DNA of 12,258 bases, taken from NCBI GenBank assembly GCA_964400875.1, contig CAYNWK010000133.1:1-12258 (forward strand), written 5' to 3'. The notes beneath the pieces were generated by a model that worked only from the letters and a program-made list of their open reading frames with translations, was not told where the DNA came from and ran no database searches. The translations under genes were made by a program, and so were the position numbers. The stretch comes from CAYNWK01 sp964400875. GTDB taxonomy: Bacteria > Chloroflexota > Anaerolineae > Anaerolineales > UBA4823. Shown here piece after piece: positions 6,138 to 12,258 of the stretch (its first letter is position 1; each line of letters starts with the position of its first letter).

Positions 6138-7391
6138 CTAACTGGCCGGGGTCATGCCCTCACGCCCTTCGGGCATGGGCCCGGCGGCGGGCGGGGCTTC
6201 TCTCACCCGGGCCATCAACAGCCCGGCGGCGAGCATGAAGACAGCAGCAAAAATGAACATCACCCGGTAATTCCCGTCTGTCAGGTCGATCAACACTCCT
6301 ACGCTCTGGGGCCCCGCGACGGCGGCGATATTGGAGGCCAGGTAGTACAGCCCCGTAAAGGCGCCGATGCGCGCGTCGCCGCCCACGTCGTAAACCATCG
6401 GCAGGGAATTGACGTTGATCAGCGCCCAAAAGATGCCCGCCGGTACGAGCAGCGCGATCAGCATCAGCTGGTTGCTGACCAGCAGGCCGTACAGGAACAG
6501 CAGCGTTAACCCGCCGATGCCGATCAAGATCACCCGCCGGCGGCCAAAGCGGCTGGCCAGCAGTCCGCTGGGTACGGCGAAAATGACGAACATCAGCGCC
6601 AGGCCGGAGGTCAGAATCGACATCCGCCCGGCGTCAATGCCCAGTGAAAAGCGCCCGAAGGAAGAAATCCAGGTCTCCAAGGCGTTATAGCCCATGAACC
6701 AGAACAGGATCGCCAGCAGGATCAGCAGGCCGGATCGATCCGAGGCGCGCAGCACCTCCCCCAGGTTGGCGAAAAAGCCCCCGGAGCTGGATTGCTGTTG
6801 GCTCTCCGGAGGCATTTGCGGCTCGCGCACGAAGAGCAGTACCACGCTGATGGCGATCAGCAAGACCACGCCGCCGAAGGCGAAGGGGGCAATCCGTCCC
6901 TGTGCGTATAAAAACCCGCCGATCAGCAGGGCGGCGATGGCGCCCAGGCCGCCCATCAGGTTGATCACCCCATTGGCGGTGCTGCGCTGGTGGGCTGGGA
7001 AGAGATCTCCCAGCAGCGCGACCGTCGGCGAGCGGAACAGCGCCATGGCCAGGTTGGTGAGCAGGATGGCGAACATGACCCCCACCGCCGAGCGCATCGC
7101 CGGGACGGCGATGAAAAAGATCGCCGCCAGCGGCGCGCCGATCAGCATCCACGGCTTGCGCCGGCCCAGGCGGGTGCGCGTGCGGTCCGAACGCTCTCCT
7201 ACGATGGGCTGGACGAACATATTAAGGTAGTTGTCCCAGGTCATGATGAAGCCGATCGCCGTCGCCGAGAGGGCGAAGTCGTCCCGCAGGAAGATGGGTA
7301 CGTAGTTGTTGAAGATCGGCCAGATCAGGCTGATGCCGAAAAACCCGAAACCCAGCACGAGCGTTTTGCCGTAGGGGAAGCGCGCTTTCAT
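6138..7391 (-). CDS. SLC45/sucrose-type MFS transporter
   Basis: Polytopic inner-membrane transporter of the major facilitator superfamily with about 12 hydrophobic segments across 417 aa. The loop between helices 2 and 3 carries an expanded A-motif, VGERSDRTRTRLGRRKP (64-80), characteristic of the SLC45/sucrose and GPH-like sugar symporters. A degenerate second copy, SGLLASRFGRRRVILIG (275-291), starts the second half. WALINVNSLPMVYDV (322-336) is also SLC45-like. A sugar or glycoside substrate is therefore plausible but unproven. The ATG at 7391 is chosen because GAGGAG lies 7 bp upstream; an in-frame GTG at 7424 would add 11 residues. No sugar-metabolism gene is adjacent; the neighbours are trmD upstream and a pseudouridine synthase downstream. 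Confidence 0.88.
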   Translation of the reverse strand: MKARFPYGKTLVLGFGFFGISLIWPIFNNYVPIFLRDDFALSATAIGFIMTWDNYLNMFVQPIVGERSDRTRTRLGRRKPWMLIGAPLAAIFFIAVPAMRSAVGVMFAILLTNLAMALFRSPTVALLGDLFPAHQRSTANGVINLMGGLGAIAALLIGGFLYAQGRIAPFAFGGVVLLIAISVVLLFVREPQMPPESQQQSSSGGFFANLGEVLRASDRSGLLILLAILFWFMGYNALETWISSFGRFSLGIDAGRMSILTSGLALMFVIFAVPSGLLASRFGRRRVILIGIGGLTLLFLYGLLVSNQLMLIALLVPAGIFWALINVNSLPMVYDVGGDARIGAFTGLYYLASNIAAVAGPQSVGVLIDLTDGNYRVMFIFAAVFMLAAGLLMARVREAPPAAGPMPEGREGMTPAS

Positions 7392-7398
7392 AAGAAGG

Positions 7399-7404
7399 CT
7401 CCTC
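7399..7404 (-). promoter_or_regulatory. Shine-Dalgarno GAGGAG of the MFS gene
   Basis: GAGGAG on the minus strand stands 7 bp before the ATG at 7389-7391 and favours that start over the upstream GTG at 7422-7424. The whole gap between the trmD stop (7491-7493) and this gene is about 100 bp, with no terminator or strong promoter that I can see. Read-through from trmD is therefore possible. Confidence 0.7.
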
Positions 7405-7490
7405 TTCTTAACCAGTTGCAACACATTTCTCGATCATTAAAATTCGCTAGATGAAGCTGCTGAAATGCGTTGCACCTCACGTTGAACCCT

Positions 7491-8243
7491 TTAGGATGTG
7501 CTTTGATCCTCGGGGTCCCGATCTTCCAAAGAAGCCAGGAAAGCCCGGTCCGCAGGGGAGAGCTCGGCGTATTCCAGCAGGTCGGGCCGGCGCTGCCAGG
7601 TGCGCAGCAAGGCCTGCTCCCGGCGCCAGCGCTCGATGCGCGCGTGGTCGCCAGAGATGAGCGCCTCGGGCACCTGCCAGCCGCGGAAATCCGCCGGGCG
7701 GGTGTAATGCGGGTATTCCAGCAGCCCAGAGGCGTGCGAATCTTTCCGCGCGCCTTGCGGGTTGCCCAACGCGCCGGGGATCAGTCGTGCGATGGCGTCG
7801 ATCAGCACCAGCGCGGGCAGTTCCCCGCCGGTCAGCACGTAGTCGCCGATGGAGATCTCGTCGGTGACCAGGTGCTGGCGCACCCGTTCATCGATGCCTT
7901 CGTAGCGACCGCATAACAGGCCCAGGCGCTCGTGCTGGAGCAGCTTTTCGGCCATGCCCTGGCTGAAAGTGCGCCCTTGCGGGGTAAGCAGTATCACTGG
8001 GCAGGGCGGCGGCGCGCCCAAAACATCCTCCACCGCCGCGAAGATCGGCTCCGCTTTCATCACCATGCCGCCGCCGCCCCCGTAAGGCTCCTCGTCAGTG
8101 ATGTGGTGCTTGTCTGTGGCCCAGGCGCGGATGTTGTGCAGGCGCACCTCGAGCAGGTCGCGCGCCTGGGCGCGCTGCAGGATGCTGGTTTGAAGATAAG
8201 GTTCGAATACCTCGGGAAAGAGGGAGAACACGTCGAAGAGCAT
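7491..8243 (-). CDS. trmD: tRNA (guanine-N1-)-methyltransferase TrmD
   Basis: S-adenosylmethionine-dependent enzyme that makes m1G37 next to the anticodon, preventing +1 frameshifting. The 250-aa product has family-typical length. Signatures seen are DEEPYGGGGGMVMKAEP (50-66), LLTPQGRTFSQGMAEKL (85-101), CGRYEGIDERV (111-121), the knot segment EISIGDYVLTGGELPALVLIDAIARLIPGALG (129-160) and EYPHYTRPADFRGWQVPEALLS-like sequence (176-197). R153 and D168 align with the catalytic Arg154/Asp169 of the Haemophilus enzyme. In many bacteria trmD sits in rpsP-rimM-trmD-rplS; here it stands outside that cluster, upstream of a transporter. The ATG is only 9 bp from its predicted -10 box and lacks a Shine-Dalgarno. 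Confidence 0.97.
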   Translation of the reverse strand: MLFDVFSLFPEVFEPYLQTSILQRAQARDLLEVRLHNIRAWATDKHHITDEEPYGGGGGMVMKAEPIFAAVEDVLGAPPPCPVILLTPQGRTFSQGMAEKLLQHERLGLLCGRYEGIDERVRQHLVTDEISIGDYVLTGGELPALVLIDAIARLIPGALGNPQGARKDSHASGLLEYPHYTRPADFRGWQVPEALISGDHARIERWRREQALLRTWQRRPDLLEYAELSPADRAFLASLEDRDPEDQSTS

Positions 8244-8252
8244 GGCTGTTTC

Positions 8253-8281
8253 ATTCTAGCCGCGAGCCGGTAGATTGACAA
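8253..8281 (-). promoter_or_regulatory. Promoter of trmD, possibly giving a nearly leaderless mRNA
   Basis: On the minus strand TTGTCA (8276-8281) is 17 bp from TAGAAT (8253-8258), close to consensus. Only 9 bp separate TAGAAT from the trmD ATG (8241-8243), so a normal start point would leave a leader of only a few bases. That agrees with the lack of a ribosome binding site. Confidence 0.7.
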
Positions 8282-8295
8282 GCGTTTCGGGCGAC

Positions 8296-8326
8296 TTGAC
8301 GCTCAATGCCTCAGTTATGGTAAGAT
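8296..8326 (+). promoter_or_regulatory. Divergent promoter for the TPR gene pair
   Basis: TTGACG (8296-8301) and TAAGAT (8321-8326) are 19 bp apart, longer than ideal. The -10 is preceded by TGG (8318-8320), an extended -10 arrangement that can compensate. Transcription would start near 8333. The two promoters in this region point away from each other and their -35 boxes are only 14 bp apart. Confidence 0.55.
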
Positions 8327-8335
8327 GCAAGCGTT

Positions 8336-9613
8336 ATGTATTTGAACGGTAGCAACTGGAATATGAAGCGCCGCCGCAGGCGGCGTTCAAACCCCTGGCG
8401 CATTTTGCTCATCGTGGTGCTGATTGGGGTCGGTTTATACGTTAACCAGGTGGTGGTGCCGGCCACGCCGCCGCTCTTCATACCAACGGCGACGGCGACC
8501 CGCAGCCCCGAGTCTTATATTAATGAAGCGCAGGCGCTCTATGAAGAAGGCAAATTACTCCAGGCCATCGATTCCTATGAGGAAGCCGTTCAGGTGGATC
8601 CGGATAACCCGTCGATTTACCTGGACCTGGCGCGCGCTCAAATCTATACCAACCGGTACGAAGCTGCGTTAGAGAACGCCGAGAAAGCCTTGATTTTGAA
8701 CAACAACAATCCCCTGGCCCACGCCATGAAGGCCTGGGCTCTGGACTTTGAGGGCGATTATACGCAGGCGGAGGCTGCGGTAAAACGCGCCATCGAGTTG
8801 GATGCCAATAGCGCCATCGCACATGCCGTCTATGCCGAGATTTTGATGGATCAGTCGCTGACCAGCCAGGGGGATTTGGGCACGCTGGACCGGGCTATCG
8901 AGGAATCGCGCCAGGCGATCGCTCTGGATGGCAATCTGCTGGAGTCTCGGCGGGCGCGCGGCTACGTGCTGTGGAACACCGGCAACTACGAGGAGGCCAT
9001 TCAGGAATACAAGACTGCCGTCGCCATCAACGATAAGATCGCCGATCTGCACATGGCGCTGGGCTATAATTATTATTTCCTTGGGGAATCCGCCTCGGCT
9101 GTGGAAGAGTTCCTGCAGGCTTACGCCCTGAACCCCACCGATCCAACCGCGCCTTTGGAGATTTCGCAGACCTATTCGTCGGTGGGTGATTTCAGCCAGG
9201 CGGTGCAGTACGCCGACCAGGCGGTCAAAGCCGCTCCCGAAAATCCGAAGTTTCACGGCAACCTGGGCGTGATGTATTACAAGAACAACCAGCTGCCGGA
9301 AGCGATCGAATCGCTGACGTTGGCTTTGCGCGGCGGAGTGATGGAAGACGGCACGGTGGTGGAGGGTCTTCCCCTGGATTACGGCAGCGTCGCCAACTAC
9401 TACGCCATTTACGGGTTGGCCCTGGCCAAGTCCGGTCGCTGCGGCGACGCGGTGCCCATCTTTCAGGCGATCATCAACGGCGTTCCGGACGACGAGATCA
9501 ACACGTACAATGCCGAACAAGGCATGATCGTTTGCAAAGAAGGTTTGTCCGATCTGCCTACTGCTGAAGCCGAGGACCTCCCGCTGGAAGATGCGGCCAC
9601 GGAAACCCCCTGA
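8336..9613 (+). CDS. Membrane-anchored TPR repeat protein (first of a tandem pair)
   Basis: No specific function recognised. A very basic N-terminus (KRRRRRRSNPWR) precedes one hydrophobic segment (LLIVVLIGVGLYVNQVVV). By the positive-inside rule the remainder should lie outside the cytoplasm. A Thr/Pro/Ala linker (PPLFIPTATATR) leads into about eight tetratricopeptide repeats with the usual A/G-Y-A...P spacing, which normally bind proteins. Counting from the second ATG, the only two cysteines are C360 and C391, a pair also present in the downstream paralogue. The tail is acidic. Two starts are possible. The ATG at 8336 sits 9 bp after the -10 and would be almost leaderless; it gives an N-terminal length like the paralogue's. 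The ATG at 8363 (416 aa) has a weak GGA 5 bp upstream. The TPR pair is likely one operon, with a 21-bp gap. Confidence 0.85.
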   Translation: MYLNGSNWNMKRRRRRRSNPWRILLIVVLIGVGLYVNQVVVPATPPLFIPTATATRSPESYINEAQALYEEGKLLQAIDSYEEAVQVDPDNPSIYLDLARAQIYTNRYEAALENAEKALILNNNNPLAHAMKAWALDFEGDYTQAEAAVKRAIELDANSAIAHAVYAEILMDQSLTSQGDLGTLDRAIEESRQAIALDGNLLESRRARGYVLWNTGNYEEAIQEYKTAVAINDKIADLHMALGYNYYFLGESASAVEEFLQAYALNPTDPTAPLEISQTYSSVGDFSQAVQYADQAVKAAPENPKFHGNLGVMYYKNNQLPEAIESLTLALRGGVMEDGTVVEGLPLDYGSVANYYAIYGLALAKSGRCGDAVPIFQAIINGVPDDEINTYNAEQGMIVCKEGLSDLPTAEAEDLPLEDAATETP

Positions 9614-9634
9614 GCAGGCCGAAGAACCAAACCG

Positions 9635-11080
9635 ATGAACCGCGAATTAGGTGAACGCAGGCCGCTCTTCCGGCCCGAAAAACGCCGCTCCAATCCCTAC
9701 AGGGTGCTGTTCTGGATGCTGTTAATCGGGGGCGGGATATGGATGTTCCTGGGGCTGCAGCAGCACACGATTGAGCCCTTGTTTTTGCCCACCCCAACGC
9801 CCACCCGCACGGCGAACTCTTTCACGCTGGAAGGGGAGAGCGATTTCCTGGCGGGCGATCTGGACGGCGCCATCGCTGCCTACCAGGAAGCCCTGCGCCT
9901 GGACCCCAGTAACGCCCACAACTGGGCCGAGCTGGCCCGCATCCAGACCTACTCTTCCAGCTTGTTGAGCACCGACCAGGAGCGCTTCCAGCGCATGCAA
10001 GACGCGCTGGATTCGATCGACCGGGGGACCGAGATCAGCCCGGACGACGTCTACGTGATCGCGATACGCGCCCTGGTCCTGGATTGGTACGCGGCCAGCA
10101 CGTTGCTGACCCCGGTCGAGCAGCAATCAACCCTCAACGACGCCGAACGAGAAGCGGCCCGCGCTTATAACCTGGATCTGAACAACGCGCTGGCGCTAGC
10201 CTACTACTCCGAGATCCTGGTCGATCAGCAAAAGTGGAGCCAGGCCCAGGACTACATCGAGCAGGCAGCCGAGATCGGGCAGGAGATCATGGACGTGCAC
10301 CGGGTTTACGGTTACGTCTGGGAGTCGCAGGGACAGTACCGGGCAGCGATCGATGAATATACCAAGGCCAGTCAGATCTACCCCAACCTGACCTTCCTGT
10401 ACATCTATATCGGCAGGAACTTCCGCGAGCTGCAGGTGCACAACCGCGCCCTGGAGAACTTCGAACGCGCGGCCAGCATCAACGCGCAGCTGGGCATCGA
10501 GGACCCGGTGCCCTATATCGAGATCGCCAAGACCTACGTGCGCGATGGCGAGTTCTTCGTCGCCGCGCTGAATGCCAAGAAAGCCCTGGAGTTCAACCCC
10601 TTTAACGCCAACACCTACGGGCAGCTGGGCGACATCTACACCCGTTCGCGCAACTACGAGGGCGCCCTGCCGGTGCTCAAGTGCGCGGTGCGCGGCTGCA
10701 GCGCCGCTGAAAACCAGGTGGCTCAAGAGGTGCTCGGAGAGGGCAACGGCGTGGCGGTCGAAAACCTGCCCCTGACCTCCGGCACCGTGGCTTTTTACTA
10801 TCTGCGCTACGGTTCCGTGCTGGCTGCCTTGAGCCGTCCGAATCAGAATTACTGCCCGGAAGCCCTGGAGGTCTTGAATGAAGTGCGCCGGACCTATCCG
10901 GAAGATCCGATCTTCAACAGCATTATCGACGAGAACGTGGCGATCTGCAATCTGGTCGGCCGGGAAGTGAACTCAGAAGAGGCTACCCCGGGAAGCTCAG
11001 CCGAGGCGGCTCCGACTCCGACGTTTCAGCCCACCGAGGCCATGACGGAGGACGGTATGATGGAGGAATCCGCCCCATAA
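9635..11080 (+). CDS. Membrane-anchored TPR repeat protein (second of a tandem pair)
   Basis: A 481-aa paralogue of the preceding gene; specific role unknown. Shared features in order are a basic N-terminus with RRSNPYR (17-23), one hydrophobic anchor (about 24-41), the linker PLFLPTPTPTR (48-58), and TPR-like repeats from about 63 to 350. A conserved block follows: AVRG...V..LPL..GTVAFYYLRYGSVLA (351-397). C407 and C438 are 31 residues apart, exactly as in the first protein. This copy also has an extra close pair, C350 and C355 (KCAVRGC). It contains an insertion around 105-165 with a longer helical spacing than a standard TPR. The tail is Pro/Thr/Glu/Met-rich. The Shine-Dalgarno is weak (GAAGAA about 9 bp upstream). 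An rRNA promoter begins 27 bp after its stop codon. Confidence 0.85.
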   Translation: MNRELGERRPLFRPEKRRSNPYRVLFWMLLIGGGIWMFLGLQQHTIEPLFLPTPTPTRTANSFTLEGESDFLAGDLDGAIAAYQEALRLDPSNAHNWAELARIQTYSSSLLSTDQERFQRMQDALDSIDRGTEISPDDVYVIAIRALVLDWYAASTLLTPVEQQSTLNDAEREAARAYNLDLNNALALAYYSEILVDQQKWSQAQDYIEQAAEIGQEIMDVHRVYGYVWESQGQYRAAIDEYTKASQIYPNLTFLYIYIGRNFRELQVHNRALENFERAASINAQLGIEDPVPYIEIAKTYVRDGEFFVAALNAKKALEFNPFNANTYGQLGDIYTRSRNYEGALPVLKCAVRGCSAAENQVAQEVLGEGNGVAVENLPLTSGTVAFYYLRYGSVLAALSRPNQNYCPEALEVLNEVRRTYPEDPIFNSIIDENVAICNLVGREVNSEEATPGSSAEAAPTPTFQPTEAMTEDGMMEESAP

Positions 11081-11107
11081 GATATTTGTTAAAACCCCGC
11101 GGCGAGC

Positions 11108-11135
11108 TTGACAGAGCCAGCGGAGCGGTTATAAT
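11108..11135 (+). promoter_or_regulatory. rRNA operon promoter P1
   Basis: TTGACA (11108-11113), 16-bp spacer, TATAAT (11130-11135): both hexamers are perfect matches to the housekeeping consensus. The start point would be near 11142, about 300 bp upstream of 16S. Confidence 0.9.
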
Positions 11136-11256
11136 AGGGACAGATAAGAACACTTCGATCGATCTCGCCCTTTACCAGAAGTACTGGGAAGATCGTTGAC
11201 AATCGATCATCGACGCCCTGCGTCCAAGACCAGAGTAGTGCTTGTCGGTCTGCTTT

Positions 11257-11281
11257 GCCGATGTCGTACGTAGACATCGGC
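11257..11281 (+). promoter_or_regulatory. Hairpin between rRNA promoters P1 and P2
   Basis: GCCGATGTC (11257-11265) and GACATCGGC (11273-11281) form a perfect 9-bp stem with a 7-base loop, followed by GTTTGGTCTCT. It resembles a weak intrinsic terminator or leader hairpin acting on P1 transcripts. It ends 19 bp before the -35 of P2. Confidence 0.6.
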
Positions 11282-11300
11282 GTTTGGTCTCTAAATGACC

Positions 11301-11329
11301 TTGACAAGGGTTACTGGGGCTGGTAGAAT
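11301..11329 (+). promoter_or_regulatory. rRNA operon promoter P2
   Basis: TTGACA (11301-11306), 17-bp spacer, TAGAAT (11324-11329), one mismatch from consensus. The start point would be near 11336, about 107 bp upstream of the 16S 5' end. Tandem promoters are usual for rRNA operons. Confidence 0.88.
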
Positions 11330-11350
11330 TCAGCCCGCTCGATTGACAGG

Positions 11351-11363
11351 ACCTTAACAACTG
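11351..11363 (+). promoter_or_regulatory. Possible boxA antitermination element
   Basis: ACCTTAACAACTG lies about 15 bp downstream of the predicted P2 start and resembles the boxA core CTTTAACAA that recruits the NusB/NusE antitermination complex to rRNA transcripts. The match is partial; position is the stronger argument. Confidence 0.4.
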
Positions 11364-11421
11364 AAGAGTGATAGGAAGATACGAACCTCAGCCTATTCAG
11401 CAAAAACTAGTACGATCTTCA

Positions 11422-11437
11422 CGCATCTTCGGATGCG
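11422..11437 (+). promoter_or_regulatory. UUCG-capped leader hairpin immediately before 16S rRNA
   Basis: CGCATC (11422-11427), a TTCG loop (11428-11431) and GATGCG (11432-11437) form a perfect 6-bp stem with a stable tetraloop, followed by ATGTTTTT. It ends about 5 bases before the mature 16S 5' end. It may guide processing of the 16S precursor. It also looks like an intrinsic terminator, which antitermination would have to override. Confidence 0.6.
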
Positions 11438-11442
11438 ATGTT

Positions 11443-12258
<816 letters not shown>

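Larger units (their letters stand above)
11081..11442 (+). other. rRNA operon leader and promoter region (no gene)
   Basis: These 362 bp between the second TPR gene and the mature 16S rRNA hold no credible protein gene. They contain two near-consensus promoters (listed separately), two further TTGACA hexamers (11196-11201 and 11343-11348) without good -10 boxes, a 9-bp inverted repeat, a boxA-like sequence and a UUCG-capped hairpin. No intrinsic terminator is visible directly after the TPR stop codon. Confidence 0.75.

Noticed and set aside
6694..7230. Plus-strand open frame of 178 codons opposite the MFS gene
   Set aside because: Composition is Arg/Pro/Ser-rich as expected from the reverse of a GC-rich membrane protein; the minus-strand frame has clear MFS motifs.
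8669..9520. Long minus-strand open frame (283 codons) opposite the first TPR gene
   Set aside because: Antisense shadow of a well-supported TPR gene; its translation has no recognisable domain and no ribosome binding site or promoter context.
11089..11307. Minus-strand open frame of 72 codons in the rRNA leader
   Set aside because: It runs through both the P1 promoter and the hairpin; the product looks random and has no Shine-Dalgarno.

Overview
The window comes from a moderately GC-rich bacterium, most likely a member of the Chloroflexota (Anaerolineae-like). The pointers are the style of the 16S rRNA gene, including a variant probe site at 11785-11802, the tandem membrane-anchored TPR proteins with Pro/Thr-rich juxtamembrane linkers, and the hrcA-grpE-dnaK-dnaJ gene order. 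This placement is an inference; a full 16S comparison would settle it. No phage, transposase, CRISPR or defence genes are visible. I see no clearly novel multi-gene system, and the most unusual content lies in the intergenic DNA and the paired TPR proteins.

Layout. Positions 1-70 may hold the last codons of an unknown plus-strand gene. From 169 to 5257 on the minus strand lies the complete class I heat-shock operon, transcribed hrcA > grpE > dnaK > dnaJ. Its sigma-70-type promoter (TTGACG-N17-TATCAT) and perfect CIRCE operator (TTAGCACTC-N9-GAGTGCTAA) stand just ahead of hrcA. HrcA should repress its own operon, and DnaK/DnaJ/GrpE form the chaperone cycle. Each of the three gene junctions carries an inverted repeat able to form an RNA hairpin; the hrcA-grpE junction also carries three copies of a short degenerate motif.

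From 5365 to 8243, still on the minus strand, are trmD (tRNA m1G37 methyltransferase), an SLC45/sucrose-type MFS transporter and an RluA-family pseudouridine synthase. The last two are 5 bp apart. trmD has its own strong promoter so close to the ATG that its mRNA may be nearly leaderless.

A divergent promoter region (8244-8335) separates trmD from two plus-strand tandem paralogues (8336-9613 and 9635-11080). Each has a basic N-terminus, one membrane segment, a Pro/Thr linker and an array of TPRs, and each has a C-terminal cysteine pair spaced exactly 31 residues.

Downstream on the same strand is a ribosomal RNA operon. A 362-bp leader holds two near-consensus promoters, a 9-bp inverted repeat between them, a boxA-like element and a UUCG-capped hairpin. 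The 5' half of the 16S rRNA gene (from about 11443) then runs off the window.
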